A stretch of DNA of 64,000 bases from Pandoraea cepalis (lineage in GTDB: Bacteria > Pseudomonadota > Gammaproteobacteria > Burkholderiales > Burkholderiaceae), in assembly GCF_902459665.1 (NCBI RefSeq), contig NZ_CABPSL010000020.1, forward strand, positions 35,359 to 99,358, in the 5' to 3' direction. The translations under genes were made by a program, and so were the position numbers. The notes under the pieces were generated by a model, which saw only the letters and a program-made list of their open reading frames with translations, ran no database searches and was not told the DNA's origin. Shown here one piece after another: positions 28,953 through 39,937 of the stretch (its first letter is position 1; every line of letters begins with the position of its first letter).

Positions 28953-30158
28953 TTATCTGTCTTCTGCGCGCGGCGCATCGGTCCAACGGTCGATAAGCCG
29001 GACATCGGGCGCTTCTTGCAGCGATTGTAACCCACCCGTGCCGGCCACAACCGCCTCGCTGATGGCCTCGCGCAGCAGGTCGAGCCCTTCGCCGGTGCGC
29101 GCGCTCAAAAAGACTCGCGTGATGCGCCCGGCTTCATCCCGTTCGATTCTCGGGCCTTGCGCGGCCAGTTCCGGCACCGCATCGATCTTGTTCCAGACGA
29201 GAATCTGCGGGATGTCCGCCGCATCGATCTCCGCCAAAACGGCGTTGACCTCGGCCATCTGCTCCTGACGCACCTGACTCGAGGCGTCCACCACATGCAA
29301 CAGCATGTTGGCGTGCACCGTTTCCTCAAGCGTCGCCCGGAATGCCGCCACCAACTGGTGCGGCAGCTCGCGGATGAATCCGACAGTGTCAGACAGCACG
29401 ATGTTCCCGACTTCGCCAAGATAAACGCGACGCGACGTCGTATCGAGCGTGGCAAACAGCTGATCTGCGGCGTAGGCGTTGGCTTTCGTCATCGCGTTGA
29501 ACAGCGTGGATTTGCCTGCGTTCGTGTAGCCCACGAGCGAAATCGACATGGTGCCGCTGCGCTGACGCGCCCGTCGCTGCGTGTCGTGCTGGCGCTGAAG
29601 CCGTTCGAGACGCGCAGAAAGCGACTTCACGCGCTCGCCGAGCAGGCGACGATCGGTTTCCAACTGCGTTTCACCCGGCCCGCGCAGACCGATACCGCCC
29701 TTCTGACGTTCCAGGTGAGTCCAGGCGCGCACGAGGCGCGTGGACAAATACTGCAACTGTGCGAGTTCGACCTGCAGCTTGCCCTCATGACTCTTGGCGC
29801 GTTGGGCAAAGATATCGAGGATCAGGCTGGTACGGTCGACCACACGGCACTGCAGCAGGTGTTCGAGGTTACGCTGCTGACCGGGGGTCAGGGCGTGATT
29901 GAAAATCACCAGTTCGACATCGTACTCGTGGATCGCGGCACGCAGTTCTTCGGCTTTGCCACTGCCGATGAACAGCTTCGCGTCCGGGCTACGGCGACGG
30001 CCGGTAACGGTCACGACAGGCGTGGCGCCTGCGGATTGCGTCAGAAGGTCGAGTTCTTGGAGACTGGCTTCGAAATCGAGTTTGCCGAAATCGATGCCGA
30101 CGAGCGCGGCGTTGATGGTCAAGCTACGCGGGGAGTGGGTATTGGGGCTGTTGGACAA
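28953..30158 (-). CDS. hflX: GTPase HflX
   Basis: A 401-residue ribosome-associated GTPase that splits stalled 70S ribosomes. An N-terminal nucleotide-binding-like domain (GSGKAEELRAAI) precedes a coiled helical part and the G domain, with P-loop GYTNAGKSTLFNAMTKA, G3 DTVGFIRELP and G4 NKID. Follows hfq by 63 nt with a hairpin in between. Confidence 0.96.
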   Translation of the reverse strand: MSNSPNTHSPRSLTINAALVGIDFGKLDFEASLQELDLLTQSAGATPVVTVTGRRRSPDAKLFIGSGKAEELRAAIHEYDVELVIFNHALTPGQQRNLEHLLQCRVVDRTSLILDIFAQRAKSHEGKLQVELAQLQYLSTRLVRAWTHLERQKGGIGLRGPGETQLETDRRLLGERVKSLSARLERLQRQHDTQRRARQRSGTMSISLVGYTNAGKSTLFNAMTKANAYAADQLFATLDTTSRRVYLGEVGNIVLSDTVGFIRELPHQLVAAFRATLEETVHANMLLHVVDASSQVRQEQMAEVNAVLAEIDAADIPQILVWNKIDAVPELAAQGPRIERDEAGRITRVFLSARTGEGLDLLREAISEAVVAGTGGLQSLQEAPDVRLIDRWTDAPRAEDR

Positions 30159-30182
30159 GAGCGGGCGATGGGGAAGAGAAAT

Positions 30183-30214
30183 TCGCCCGGCCGGAGTGAC
30201 TCCCGGTCGGGCGA
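30183..30214 (-). terminator. Hairpin between hfq and hflX (possible attenuator)
   Basis: Arms TCGCCCGGCCGG and CCGGTCGGGCGA form a strong stem. On the minus strand only a weak T-rich tail (ATTTCTCTT) follows, so read-through into hflX is likely. Confidence 0.55.
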
Positions 30215-30221
30215 GCCTGAA

Positions 30222-30458
30222 TCAGGACTGCTCGGCTTCCGGATGGAAATTCACCGGACGCGCAGGCACGACCGTCGAAATGGCGTGCTTATAAACCATT
30301 TGGGTGACCGTGTTGCGCAGCAGGACGACATACTGGTCAAACGACTCGATGTTTCCCTGCAGCTTGATACCGTTGACCAGATAGATCGAGACGGGAACAT
30401 GCTCCTTACGCAAGGCGTTCAGAAACGGGTCTTGTAGAAGTTGCCCTTTGTTGCTCAT
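30222..30458 (-). CDS. hfq: RNA chaperone Hfq
   Basis: A 78-residue Sm-like hexameric protein that pairs small RNAs with mRNAs. The Sm1 and Sm2 motifs are clear ([40 protein letters not shown]). The start at 30458 has an ACGGAGTT ribosome site; a longer frame upstream is not family-like. First of the hfq-hflX-hflK-hflC series, downstream of der. Confidence 0.97.
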   Translation of the reverse strand: MSNKGQLLQDPFLNALRKEHVPVSIYLVNGIKLQGNIESFDQYVVLLRNTVTQMVYKHAISTVVPARPVNFHPEAEQS

Positions 30459-30492
30459 ATATAACTCCGTTGTATTTTTAGCAAATGACCGT

Positions 30493-30527
30493 AAGTCAAG
30501 GCGTGTGCGCGCTTCCCGCCTTGACTT
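30493..30527. promoter_or_regulatory. 11-bp perfect inverted repeat upstream of hfq
   Basis: AAGTCAAGGCG and CGCCTTGACTT separated by 13 nt, 35 nt before the hfq start. The proximal arm carries TTGACT, usable as a -35 box of an hfq promoter; a -10 match is poor. No T-run follows, so it is not an obvious terminator of der. Confidence 0.5.
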
Positions 30528-30584
30528 CCACACTATAGCTGATTTTGCTAGCGTCGCCAGCAAAACCCCGCCCGGGTTTGGCTT

Positions 30585-31922
30585 TCATTCGCCCTTGGCG
30601 TAAGGGTTCGCGCTGTTGCGAAACTCTATGCGTAATGGAGTGCCCTTCAACTTAAAAGTTTCCCGGAAACGATTCTCCAGATAGCGGCGATAGCTGTCGG
30701 TCACGCCATCGAGACTATTCCCGTGGATGACGATGATCGGCGGATTCGAGCCCCCTTGGTGCGCGTAGCGCAACTTCGGACGCGAGAACCCGGAACGCCG
30801 GGGCTGCTGGTGCTCCACCGCCTCGTTGAGGGCGCGCGTGAGCTTCGGCGTCGGCAACTTGGTCATGGCCGCCGCGTACGCATCGTCCACCGAGCGCATC
30901 AGCGGGCCAATGCCCGTGGACTTCGTCGCCGAGATAAAGTGAAAATTCGCAAAGCCAAGGAATTTGAGTTTTCGCTCAAGCTCCTGCTTGATCTGGTCGC
31001 GCGAATACTCGTCCAGCCCGTCCCACTTGTTCACGCCGACGACCACCGCACGTCCCGACTCGACGATGAAGCCGGCAATGTGCGCGTCCTGATCGGAGAT
31101 GTCCTGACGGGCATCGAGCATGAGGATCACCACGTTCGCATCGGCAATCGATTGCAGTGTTTTCACGACCGAAAACTTTTCAACCGCTTCGAACACCTTG
31201 CCACGACGACGCAGCCCGGCCGTATCGATCAACGTGTAGTTTCGCCCCTGACGCTCGAATTCGATGTGGATCGAATCGCGCGTGGTCCCCGGCATGTCGA
31301 ACGCGATCACGCGCTCTTCGCCGAGCAGCGTGTTGACCAGTGTCGACTTGCCAACGTTAGGACGCCCGACGATCGCGATCTTCACTCGCCCGTCGTCGCG
31401 CGTGCTGTCCTCGTTCTCGTCCTGATTGGCATAGAACGGCGCGATGGCTTCGTCGATGACTTCCTTGACGCCGTCGCCGTGTGCCGCCGAGATCGCCAGC
31501 GGATCGCCCAGGCCGAGTTCGTAGAAGTCATTCGCGACCGCACTGTACTTCATGCCCTCGGCCTTGTTGACCACGAGCATGATCTTGCGTCCCGTCTTGC
31601 GCAGATAGTCCGCGATGATCTGGTCTTGTGGCGTCAGGCCCTGACGCCCGTCCACGATATAGATCACCACGTCGGCCTCGACCACGGCCTGGCGCGTCTG
31701 CTTGGCCATTTCGTGGAAAATGCCGTCCTTGGCCACGGGTTCGAAGCCACCGGTGTCGATCACCAGGTACGGATGCTCGCCAACGCGCCCCTCGCCATAG
31801 TGACGGTCGCGCGTGAGCCCGGGCATGTCGGCGACGAGCGCGTCGCGCGAGCGGGTCAAACGGTTGAATAGCGTCGATTTGCCGACGTTGGGGCGCCCTA
31901 CGAGCGCGATCACGGGTTTCAT
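30585..31922 (-). CDS. der: Ribosome biogenesis GTPase Der
   Basis: A 445-residue GTPase for 50S assembly with two tandem G domains. P-loops are [14 protein letters not shown] near the N-terminus and [16 protein letters not shown] after residue 180; a C-terminal KH-like domain follows. It lies downstream of bamB with a terminator-like hairpin just before its start. Confidence 0.97.
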   Translation of the reverse strand: MKPVIALVGRPNVGKSTLFNRLTRSRDALVADMPGLTRDRHYGEGRVGEHPYLVIDTGGFEPVAKDGIFHEMAKQTRQAVVEADVVIYIVDGRQGLTPQDQIIADYLRKTGRKIMLVVNKAEGMKYSAVANDFYELGLGDPLAISAAHGDGVKEVIDEAIAPFYANQDENEDSTRDDGRVKIAIVGRPNVGKSTLVNTLLGEERVIAFDMPGTTRDSIHIEFERQGRNYTLIDTAGLRRRGKVFEAVEKFSVVKTLQSIADANVVILMLDARQDISDQDAHIAGFIVESGRAVVVGVNKWDGLDEYSRDQIKQELERKLKFLGFANFHFISATKSTGIGPLMRSVDDAYAAAMTKLPTPKLTRALNEAVEHQQPRRSGFSRPKLRYAHQGGSNPPIIVIHGNSLDGVTDSYRRYLENRFRETFKLKGTPLRIEFRNSANPYAKGE

Positions 31923-31930
31923 GAATAAGC

Positions 31931-31965
31931 CTAAAAACGAAGACGGCCGGCGCGCTGCCGGCCGT
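31931..31965 (-). terminator. Intrinsic terminator/attenuator between bamB and der
   Basis: ACGGCCGGC (31943-31951) and GCCGGCCGT (31957-31965) with a 5-nt loop; on the minus strand it is followed by CTTCGTTTTTAG and, within 10 nt, the der start codon. Confidence 0.75.
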
Positions 31966-31999
31966 TCCCGGAAAATGCCCGGGTGCTGCCGGTCACCGG

Positions 32000-33217
32000 T
32001 TAATCCGGACGGAAGCCGTAAATGTTGCCGTCGCGCGTTTGCACGACCAGCGTCTGGCCGGCGAGAATCGGCTGTGCGCTGATCGCACCACTGAGCTTGA
32101 CGCGGGCGAGCAGTTCGCCGTTCTCACGCGACAGGAAATGCAAATAGCCCTGCTTGTCGCCCACCACCACGACACGGCCGAGCGCCAACGGCGCCGACAA
32201 GTCGCGATACTTGAGCTTGTCGTTCTGCCACAGTGTACTGCCATCGGCAGCGTTGAAAGCGTAGACGGCGCCGTCGGTGTTGACCGCCGCCACGACACGC
32301 TCGTCCTGCGTCACACCATTCGGCGACGAAAAATCACGCGCCCACAGGCCATTGCCGGTCTGCACATCGGCGCATCCCACCCGGCCCTGGAACGTGGCGC
32401 CGCACACCTGGCGGCCGAAGACGACCGGCGTGCCCGTGACGTCGTTCACACGCTCCACCTCGGTCACGCCCTTCGGGTACGACAGCGGCGTGACCCAAAG
32501 CGGGTTGCCGGTGTTGGCATCGAGCGCCACCAGCTTGCCACCCGGGAAGCCCGTCACGACCGCACGATCGCCCAAAAACGTCATGCCGGTCCCGGTGCGC
32601 AGTGTGAGCGTCGACGTCGGCTGCGAGTACGACCAGCGCACCGAACCGGTGGCGGCGTCAAACGCCGTCACCCGGTTGTTGATCGCGCGCACGACGACCA
32701 GACCCCGACCGACCAGCGGCGCCGTGAGCACTTCGCTACCGGCGTTGGCCTTCCAGGACGACTTGCCGTCGTGATCGAACGCGATCACGTCGCCCTTGTG
32801 CGTGGCGACGACCGTCGTCTCGCCATCGCTGCCCGGACCGGCGGTGATGTTCGTATCCGCCTTGGCCGACCAAGTCGACGCGCCCGTGTCGGCATCCACG
32901 CGCACGATGCTGCCGTTGGCGCCCGCCGCGAACACGGCGTTGCCCACGGCGACCGGTGCGAAGCTATAGGCGCCGGACTTACCGACGCTCGCCGTCCAGA
33001 TCTGCTTGACGTTCAGCGCCTGCTTGATCTCCGTGAGCGGCGTCGGCTCGTGCGCCGGCTTGCTGCCAAAGAGTCCACACCCTCCCAGCGTACCCAGCAC
33101 GGCCAGCATCGTCACGGCGCTGCCCGCGCGCTTGAAAATGCCACGGCGCGTCGAGACGGACTGTGACATGGCCATCGTTTGCGGCATCGATCGACGGAAG
33201 TCGTTAAAGATCATCAT
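32000..33217 (-). CDS. bamB: Outer membrane protein assembly factor BamB
   Basis: A lipoprotein of the BAM complex folding outer-membrane beta-barrels. Lipobox LGTLGGC follows a short hydrophobic core; the mature part is an eight-bladed PQQ-type propeller with repeats such as [15 protein letters not shown] and VYAFNAAD. Up to 405 residues from 33217. Internal ATGs at 33187 and 33169 would give a more usual signal peptide ([10 protein letters not shown]...), and none has a clear ribosome site. It follows yfgM by 56 nt. Confidence 0.94.
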   Translation of the reverse strand: MMIFNDFRRSMPQTMAMSQSVSTRRGIFKRAGSAVTMLAVLGTLGGCGLFGSKPAHEPTPLTEIKQALNVKQIWTASVGKSGAYSFAPVAVGNAVFAAGANGSIVRVDADTGASTWSAKADTNITAGPGSDGETTVVATHKGDVIAFDHDGKSSWKANAGSEVLTAPLVGRGLVVVRAINNRVTAFDAATGSVRWSYSQPTSTLTLRTGTGMTFLGDRAVVTGFPGGKLVALDANTGNPLWVTPLSYPKGVTEVERVNDVTGTPVVFGRQVCGATFQGRVGCADVQTGNGLWARDFSSPNGVTQDERVVAAVNTDGAVYAFNAADGSTLWQNDKLKYRDLSAPLALGRVVVVGDKQGYLHFLSRENGELLARVKLSGAISAQPILAGQTLVVQTRDGNIYGFRPD

Positions 33218-33273
33218 GTACCCGATTTTGCGTTATGGGAGGGTAATACTTGCCAACGGAATGCCGACGCGCG

Positions 33274-33903
33274 TCATGCCCCCAGCGCGTCGAGCTTGAA
33301 CTGAACGAACTGGCGCATGCCCGAGTCCTGCTTATCGAGCTTGTCGAGTGCCAGCTTGTATGCGGCCCGCGCGTCGGCCATCTTGCTCTGTGCGACGAGC
33401 ACGTCGCCACGGCGATCGGCAAACAGCCCGGCATACGGTGCCGGCGGATTGTCGAGCAGCTTGAGCGCCTCGTCGTACGCCTTCTCGTCGAGCAGCACAC
33501 CGGCCAGACGCAGCTTGGCGAGTTGCTTGTACTCGTCGTCTTTCGCGTTCGACACAGCCCATTGCAGTTGCGCCTTCGCGAGCGCCACATCGCCCGCGTC
33601 CGCCAGCGACTTGGCCGCCAGTAGCGCCGTCATCTGGGCGTAAGGCGTGCCGCTGAACTTGCTTTCCATGTCCGACGCGATACGCGCCACCTTCGCCTTG
33701 TCCTTGGCGTCGATCGCGGTTTCCAGCTCGCCGTAAAGCACACCGGCCTCGACAGTCTGCTTGCGGTCGTAATAACGCCACAGGTTCCAGCCACCATAGG
33801 CCAGCATGATGACGACCAGCATCCAGACAACGTAATTGCCGTACTGCTTCCACCAGGCCTTTACGTTCTCGATCTGTTCCTGTTCCTCGTGATAGCTGCT
33901 CAT
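33274..33903 (-). CDS. yfgM: YfgM/YfgL-operon TPR protein, SecYEG-associated periplasmic chaperone partner
   Basis: A 209-residue protein with a single N-terminal membrane anchor (YVVWMLVVIMLAYGGWNLW) and a periplasmic TPR-like domain with helices such as LAKAQLQWAVSNAKDDEYKQ. YfgM in E. coli binds the SecYEG translocon and PpiD. The position between hisS and bamB is the usual one. Confidence 0.92.
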   Translation of the reverse strand: MSSYHEEQEQIENVKAWWKQYGNYVVWMLVVIMLAYGGWNLWRYYDRKQTVEAGVLYGELETAIDAKDKAKVARIASDMESKFSGTPYAQMTALLAAKSLADAGDVALAKAQLQWAVSNAKDDEYKQLAKLRLAGVLLDEKAYDEALKLLDNPPAPYAGLFADRRGDVLVAQSKMADARAAYKLALDKLDKQDSGMRQFVQFKLDALGA

Positions 33904-33935
33904 TCGCCGGGGTTCTCCGTGTCTGGCGTCTTGGG

Positions 33936-35312
33936 TTAGTGAAGCGTCGTGTTCGCCGTGCCGTCATCGGCCAGGCTTTCGTTCACGCTTTCGTCGGCAC
34001 TGGCGACGATGGCGTCGATCAGGTGTTCCGCGAGGGCCTCGAACGCCACGCTCGTCTGGTTGTTCGCCGGATCGGCGGCACGCAGATGCTTGACGACGAC
34101 GGTACCCGACGCCACCTCGTTTTCACCGACGATGATGGCGAAGTTCGCGCCGCTCGCATCCGCTCGCTTCATTTGCGACTTGAAGCTGCTGCCCTTGCCG
34201 TCCGGGCTGCAATGGAACACGACGTTCAACCCGGCGTCGCGCATGCGTTCGGCCGCGATCAAGGCCGGCGCAACCGCCGCCTCACCCTGGTGCACGACGT
34301 AGACGTCGGCCCCTTCGGCCTGCGGCACGAGGTCGTCTTCGCGCAACAATTCGAGAATGCGCTCAACGCCCATCGCCCAGCCGCACGCCGGCGTGGCGTC
34401 GCCACCCAGTTGCTCGACCAGCGGATCGTAGCGGCCGCCACCGGCGACCGTACCCTGCGCGCCGAGCTTGTCGGTCACCCATTCGAACACGGTCAGGTTG
34501 TAGTAATCCAGACCGCGCACCAGACGCGGATTGATCGTGAACGGAATGTTGTTCGCCTTGAGCAGCGACTGCACGCCTTCGAAGTGCTTGATCGAGTCCT
34601 CGCCGAGATAATCGATGAGTTTCGGCGCCCCTTCGACCATCGCCTGCATCGCCGGGTTCTTCGTATCGAGCACGCGCAACGGATTCGTGTAGAGACGGCG
34701 CTTGCCGTCTTCGTCGAGCAGGTCGACGTGCTTCTCGAGATAGGCAATCAGATCGGCGCGATGACGCGCACGCTCTTCGCCCTGGCCCAGCGAGTTCAGT
34801 TGCAACTGGATGCCGGTCAGGCCGAGATCGTCCCACAGGCGCTGGCACATCAGGATGATTTCGACGTCCGCATCCGGGCCGGCAAGCCCCAGTGCTTCAA
34901 CCCCCACCTGGTGGAACTGGCGATAGCGGCCGCGCTGCGGCTTCTCGTGGCGGAACATTGGCCCGAAGTACCACAGGCGCTTCGGGCCGCTGTACAGCAA
35001 ATTGTGTTCGAGCGTTGCGCGAACAGCCGCAGCCGTTCCCTCAGGGCGCATCGTGAGCTGCTCGCCGTTGAGCGAATCGGTGAAGCTATACATCTCCTTC
35101 TCGACGATATCGGTCACTTCGCCAATACCGCGCGTGAACAACGACGTATGCTCGAGGATCGGCGTGCGGATCTGCTGATAGCCATACGCGCGCAGCATGG
35201 CGCGCACCGATTCCTCGAAAAACTCCCACAAGGCCTCATCCTGCGGGAGGATGTCGTTCATGCCTTTGACCCCGGCCAGTTTGGCGGGGCGCTTCTTCTT
35301 TGCGTCAGTCAT
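33936..35312 (-). CDS. hisS: Histidyl-tRNA synthetase
   Basis: A 458-residue class II tRNA ligase. Motif 2 ([16 protein letters not shown]) and the histidine-specific motifs [14 protein letters not shown] and [10 protein letters not shown] are present, with a C-terminal anticodon-binding domain. Both HisS and its paralogue HisZ are encoded in this window. Confidence 0.97.
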   Translation of the reverse strand: MTDAKKKRPAKLAGVKGMNDILPQDEALWEFFEESVRAMLRAYGYQQIRTPILEHTSLFTRGIGEVTDIVEKEMYSFTDSLNGEQLTMRPEGTAAAVRATLEHNLLYSGPKRLWYFGPMFRHEKPQRGRYRQFHQVGVEALGLAGPDADVEIILMCQRLWDDLGLTGIQLQLNSLGQGEERARHRADLIAYLEKHVDLLDEDGKRRLYTNPLRVLDTKNPAMQAMVEGAPKLIDYLGEDSIKHFEGVQSLLKANNIPFTINPRLVRGLDYYNLTVFEWVTDKLGAQGTVAGGGRYDPLVEQLGGDATPACGWAMGVERILELLREDDLVPQAEGADVYVVHQGEAAVAPALIAAERMRDAGLNVVFHCSPDGKGSSFKSQMKRADASGANFAIIVGENEVASGTVVVKHLRAADPANNQTSVAFEALAEHLIDAIVASADESVNESLADDGTANTTLH

Positions 35313-35333
35313 ATTTTCTTGTGTCCTGCCTGC

Positions 35334-36614
35334 TTAGGCGGTGACCGCCCCTTCGGTCTGAGCGTAGCGGGTCTTCACGTACTCGTCGACGATCTGCTGG
35401 AACTCTTCGGCGATGCGATCGCCGCGCAGCGTGCGGACCTTTTCGCCATCGACAAAGACCGGCGCGGCCGGCGATTCGCCCGACCCCGGCAAGCTGATGC
35501 CGATGTTCGCGTGCTTCGATTCCCCCGGACCATTCACGATGCAGCCCATCACCGCCACGTTCATGGTCTCGACGCCAGGATATTGAGCCTTCCATACCGG
35601 CATTTGTTCACGCAGATATGTCTGAATACTGGAAGCGAGTTCCTGGAACACCGTGCTCGTCGTGCGGCCGCAACCCGGGCAGGCGATGACCATCGGCGCG
35701 AACGCACGCAGGCCCATCGTCTGCAGAATTTCCTGCGCCACGACAACTTCCGCGGTACGCGCACCGCCCGGCTCGGGCGTAAGCGAGATGCGGATCGTAT
35801 CGCCGATCCCTTCCTGCAGCAGCACCGACAGCGCCGCCGTCGACGCCACGATACCCTTCGAGCCCATGCCGGCTTCGGTCAATCCCAAATGCAGCGCGTA
35901 GTCGCACCGCTTGGCCAGTTCGCGATACACGGCGATCAGGTCCTGCACGGCGCTCACCTTACACGACAGCAAGATCTTGTCGGCCGACAGACCCACGCGC
36001 TGCGCCAACGCCGCCGACTCGAGCGCCGACGTGATGAGCGCTTCGTACATCACGCTTTGCGCGTCCCAGGGCTGGGCGCGCGCAGCGTTCTCGTCCATGA
36101 TGCGCGCGAGCAACGCCTGGTCCAGGCTGCCCCAATTCACGCCGATTCGCACCGGCTTGTCGTACTTGATCGCCATTTCGATCATCTGCGAGAACTGCGT
36201 ATCTCGCTTGGCGCCCTGCCCGACGTTCCCCGGATTGATACGGTACTTCGACAACGCCTCGGCGCACGCAGGGTAGTCGGCGAGCAGCTTATGGCCGTTG
36301 TAGTGGAAGTCGCCCACGAGCGGCACGGCCACGCCCATGCGATCGAGTTGATCGCGAATCGCCGGCACCGCGGCGGCCGCTTCGGGGGTGTTCACCGTGA
36401 TGCGCACCAGTTCCGAGCCCGCCTGCGCAAGTTCCTTGACCTGAATGGCCGTACCGATCGCGTCTGCGGTATCGGTGTTGGTCATCGATTGCACGCGAAT
36501 CGGCGAGTCGCCACCGACCGTCACGAGCTGGCCGCCCCAGCGAATGGCGACCTTACGCGACTGACGACGAGGTGCCGGACCGCCGATGATCGGCATGCAT
36601 TCTACAGAAGCCAT
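35334..36614 (-). CDS. ispG: 4-hydroxy-3-methylbut-2-en-1-yl diphosphate synthase
   Basis: A 426-residue iron-sulfur enzyme of the MEP isoprenoid pathway. The cluster ligands appear in [13 protein letters not shown] and [17 protein letters not shown]; the N-terminal TIM-barrel part begins [16 protein letters not shown]. Start at [12 protein letters not shown]. Lies between rodZ and hisS, as in related genomes. Confidence 0.97.
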   Translation of the reverse strand: MASVECMPIIGGPAPRRQSRKVAIRWGGQLVTVGGDSPIRVQSMTNTDTADAIGTAIQVKELAQAGSELVRITVNTPEAAAAVPAIRDQLDRMGVAVPLVGDFHYNGHKLLADYPACAEALSKYRINPGNVGQGAKRDTQFSQMIEMAIKYDKPVRIGVNWGSLDQALLARIMDENAARAQPWDAQSVMYEALITSALESAALAQRVGLSADKILLSCKVSAVQDLIAVYRELAKRCDYALHLGLTEAGMGSKGIVASTAALSVLLQEGIGDTIRISLTPEPGGARTAEVVVAQEILQTMGLRAFAPMVIACPGCGRTTSTVFQELASSIQTYLREQMPVWKAQYPGVETMNVAVMGCIVNGPGESKHANIGISLPGSGESPAAPVFVDGEKVRTLRGDRIAEEFQQIVDEYVKTRYAQTEGAVTA

Positions 36615-36632
36615 GATTACCCTCTTTCGGTC

Positions 36633-37661
36633 TCACTGCAGCGTCAGACGCGCCACGTTACCCGCATTGCGGGACTTGATCTCGACCGGTTGACCGTTGA
36701 ATTCCAGCGAATCGACGCCCGCCACGTTGCCCACAACGATCTTGAGCGGCGCATCGCCTGTAATTTCCTGTGCGGTACCCGCGCGCATCAGCTGGGAGAA
36801 CAGCACCTTGCCGCCCTTCGAACGCACTTCGACCCAGCTATCGGATTTCAACCGCAACGAAATCTTGCCGGTCCCGGGCGCGACCGCGCTGACCGCAGAT
36901 GCCGGCGTGGGCGCCGCCGCCAAAGGCGAACTCGCCCCGGCGAGCCCGGCAACCACATGCGTCGGGTCGGCCGCAGCGATCAGGCCCGGGCCCGCCGCCG
37001 TCGTGGCCGAAGCGCTGTCGACCGTGCTTTCCGTATTTCCGATGTTCGCGCTTTCCGCGCCCGGCGGCGTGCCATTGGCGTCGGTCACCACGGGCTGGCT
37101 GGCGGGCTCCGCCCCCTGCGCCGACACAGCGCTGGCCAGCTCGGCCGGCTCGACCGACCCACGGCCCGCCTTGTGGGCGTTGCCGAAGTACCACGCGGCG
37201 CCCGCGATCACGACCAGAGCCACCAATGCCCAAGGCCATTTGGCCTGCGACGCGGCGACCGGCGAGCGGAAACGCACCGGGCTCTTCGGGATGCTGGGCT
37301 GGCCCACCGGCGCCTGCGGAACGTCGACGGCAGCGGCGCGGCCGAAACTGCGCAGCGGCTCGACCATCGGCTCCGGGTCGGCCCCGAGCATACGTGCATA
37401 ACTGCGCACGACCCCCAGAATAAACGGGATTTCCGGCAGCGCTTCCCACTCGCCGGTTTCCAGGCGCTTGAGCTTTTGCACCGAGATTTTCAGGCGCGCC
37501 GACACGTCTTCGATCGACATGCCGCGCTTCTCGCGCAATGCGGCCAGTTGCGCTCCCACCTGCGCCCCCAGCTCAGCCCATCCGGCGGCCGCGCCCTGTG
37601 ACGCGCCCGGGCCCTGAGCCTCGGCTTGCCCGCCGGCTTGCGCCTGATTCTGGTTATCCAT
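36633..37661 (-). CDS. rodZ: RodZ-like helix-turn-helix membrane protein
   Basis: A 342-residue protein: Gln/Ala-rich N-terminus, Xre-type helix-turn-helix (about 35-100, LREKRGMSIEDVSARLKISV), one membrane segment (WPWALVALVVIAGAAWYFG), an Ala/Pro/Ser-rich periplasmic linker and a C-terminal DUF4115 domain (SWVEVRSKGGKVLFSQLMRA). RodZ links MreB filaments to the cell wall elongation machinery. The start at 37661 has GGGGGCG upstream. Confidence 0.88.
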   Translation of the reverse strand: MDNQNQAQAGGQAEAQGPGASQGAAAGWAELGAQVGAQLAALREKRGMSIEDVSARLKISVQKLKRLETGEWEALPEIPFILGVVRSYARMLGADPEPMVEPLRSFGRAAAVDVPQAPVGQPSIPKSPVRFRSPVAASQAKWPWALVALVVIAGAAWYFGNAHKAGRGSVEPAELASAVSAQGAEPASQPVVTDANGTPPGAESANIGNTESTVDSASATTAAGPGLIAAADPTHVVAGLAGASSPLAAAPTPASAVSAVAPGTGKISLRLKSDSWVEVRSKGGKVLFSQLMRAGTAQEITGDAPLKIVVGNVAGVDSLEFNGQPVEIKSRNAGNVARLTLQ

Positions 37662-37922
37662 CGATACGCCCCCGTTCGTAAGCAGCCGCCCGCAGCGGCT
37701 GAGGATATGCTGACCACAATTCCCCACCATCACCTGCCGTGCGCGCGGCGTAAGAATCTGCTCGGCGCATCAGAAGTTTCTGCAAGGAACTGAAGGAATT
37801 GCGCAGGACACAAAACGCGCCCTGCGCAAGGAATGCTGTCGTGCGAGACAGATCCGACGAGCGACATGGCACGCGCGGGGCCGACGGCCCTCGCCACGGT
37901 CCGCGCTCGCCCATGCGCAACG

Positions 37923-39044
37923 TCATACGGTACGCACCTCGACCGCGATTTTCCCGAATTTTCCGCGTTGTGCAAGTCGCGTGCGATCCTGCACCTCGCC
38001 GGCGAGTTGACCGCAAGCGGCGTCGATGTCGTCGCCACGCGTCTTGCGCACGGTCGTCACGAGGCCCGCGTCGAGCAGAACTTGCGCAAAGCGCTTGATC
38101 TGCGGATCCTTCGAGCGCAACAGCCCGGACTCGGGAAACGGATTGAACGGGATCAGATTGAATTTGCACGGCACGTCGCGCGTCAGCGCAACCAGCTCGC
38201 GCGCATGCGCCTCGGTGTCGTTCACACCGTCGAGCATGCAGTACTCGAACGTGATGAAATCGCGTGGCGCCACTTCCAGGTAACGCTCGCACGCGCCCAT
38301 CAGCTCGCGTAACGGATATTTCTTGTTGAGCGGCACGAGGACATCGCGCAGCGCGTCGTTCGGCGCATGCAGCGACACCGCCAGCGCCACGGGCAACTCC
38401 TGGCCCAGCCGATCCATCATCGGCACGACACCCGAGGTCGACAGCGTGACACGGCGACGTGACAACCCATAGGCGTTGTCATCGAGCATCAGGCGCATCG
38501 CCCCCACAACATTCTCGAAGTTGAGCAGCGGCTCGCCCATGCCCATCATCACCACGTTGGTGATAACGCGCTCGTTCTTGCCCTCGCGTCCGAGGTCGCG
38601 GCGCAATGCGAATTCGGCCATCCACAACTGACCAATGATCTCGCCGAGCGACAGATTGCGAGAGAAACCCTGCTTGCCGGTCGAACAAAACCGGCAATTG
38701 ACGGCGCAGCCCGCCTGCGAAGAGACGCAAAGCGTGCCGCGCGTTTCCTCGGGGATGTAGACCGTTTCGACGGCATCGCCGTTGCCCACGTCCAGCAGCC
38801 ATTTGCGCGTGCCGTCAGCCGACAGGTGGTCGGTGATGACATCGGGCGACGCGATCGTTGCGCGTGTGTGCAACTTCTCGCGCAGCGACTTGGCCAGATC
38901 GGTCATGCCGTCGAAATCGGCGGCGCCCATCTGGTGGATCCAACGCTGGAGCTGGCGGGCACGGAACGGCTTCTCGCCGAGCGAGCCGCAATAGGCGGCC
39001 AGACCGTCCGGATCGTAATCAAGCAGATTCGTGAGGTTGGTCAT
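37923..39044 (-). CDS. rlmN: Dual-specificity 23S rRNA/tRNA (adenine C2) methyltransferase
   Basis: A 373-residue radical SAM enzyme methylating A2503 of 23S rRNA and A37 of some tRNAs. The cluster motif is [11 protein letters not shown] (Cx3Cx2C); the catalytic cysteines lie near the SQAGC region and in the C-terminal part. [14 protein letters not shown] is the SAM-binding GGE-like motif. A 261-nt gap without a gene follows before rodZ. Confidence 0.97.
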   Translation of the reverse strand: MTNLTNLLDYDPDGLAAYCGSLGEKPFRARQLQRWIHQMGAADFDGMTDLAKSLREKLHTRATIASPDVITDHLSADGTRKWLLDVGNGDAVETVYIPEETRGTLCVSSQAGCAVNCRFCSTGKQGFSRNLSLGEIIGQLWMAEFALRRDLGREGKNERVITNVVMMGMGEPLLNFENVVGAMRLMLDDNAYGLSRRRVTLSTSGVVPMMDRLGQELPVALAVSLHAPNDALRDVLVPLNKKYPLRELMGACERYLEVAPRDFITFEYCMLDGVNDTEAHARELVALTRDVPCKFNLIPFNPFPESGLLRSKDPQIKRFAQVLLDAGLVTTVRKTRGDDIDAACGQLAGEVQDRTRLAQRGKFGKIAVEVRTV

Positions 39045-39103
39045 GACCTGGGTCCTTCAACATCCCTTCGGTAACTTCCTGCCATGGAGCGGCTAAACGC
39101 GGC

Positions 39104-39529
39104 TTAGCGCGCGTAGACGTTCATGCCCGGGAAGAAAAACGACACTTCCACGGCAGCCGTTTCAGCGGCGTCCGAGCCGTGCACGGCGTTGGCGTCGATG
39201 CTATCGGCGAAGTCGGCGCGGATCGTGCCCTTCTCAGCCTTCTTCGGGTCGGTGGCACCCATCAGATCGCGATGCTTCGCCACGGCGTTCTCGCCTTCCA
39301 GAACCTGGATCATCACCGGGCCCGAGACCATGAAATCGACCAGATCCTTGAAGAACGGACGTTCCTTGTGCACGGCGTAGAATTGCTCGGCTTCGGCGCG
39401 CGACAGATGCACCAGCTTGGCAGCAGCGATCTTCAGGCCCGCGTTCTCGAAGCGGCTATAGATCTGGCCGATCACGTTCTTGGCAACGGCATCGGGCTTG
39501 ATAATCGACAAAGTGCGTTCGACTGCCAT
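39104..39529 (-). CDS. ndk: Nucleoside diphosphate kinase
   Basis: A 141-residue enzyme that equilibrates NTP pools through a phospho-histidine. The catalytic His is in [12 protein letters not shown], and the N-terminus [18 protein letters not shown] is standard. The start at 39529 has TTGGAG 7 nt upstream. First of the ndk-rlmN-rodZ series. Confidence 0.97.
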   Translation of the reverse strand: MAVERTLSIIKPDAVAKNVIGQIYSRFENAGLKIAAAKLVHLSRAEAEQFYAVHKERPFFKDLVDFMVSGPVMIQVLEGENAVAKHRDLMGATDPKKAEKGTIRADFADSIDANAVHGSDAAETAAVEVSFFFPGMNVYAR

Positions 39530-39937
39530 GAAAAACTCCAAAAAATTAAGCAGTTATACAACCAACATGAACCCGTGATTGTAGCACGAAGGCTGTTATG
39601 ATGGGGATGGAACCTACAGTGCGCATACCGCTCAAACGCAGGACGGCCGGGACGATCCGGCTTGTCGTGAAGTCAGGATCATCGCGGGATTCCGACACCT
39701 TCCCTACATAGGAGGGTTGGACAACGGCGAGGCGGATTGAAATTCAGGCATTCGCCCTGACATTTTGAGAAGCGTCCGAGCGCTTTCCCCGCCATCTTTC
39801 GGTATCCTGTGGCTTCGACGACGAGCCAGACGAATGGCTGCGGGGGATCGACCGGCGACTAAAGCCGGTCGTCGTAAGCGTCAAGAGGCGCTTGCCGGCC
39901 CCGCCGGCGGGCACAATGACCACGGAGAACACAAGAT
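39530..39937. other. Non-coding divergent region between ndk and the Bax-inhibitor-like gene
   Basis: No gene is convincing in these 408 bp. A TACAAT box lies on the minus strand at 39583-39578 as a possible ndk -10 element with poor -35. A small hairpin GACCGGC/GCCGGTC spans 39850-39870 in the leader of the plus-strand gene. Confidence 0.45.

Noticed and set aside
33939..37601. Very long plus-strand open frame of about 1220 codons
   Set aside because: It is antisense to hisS, ispG and rodZ; Arg/His-rich composition is typical of shadow frames in GC-rich DNA.
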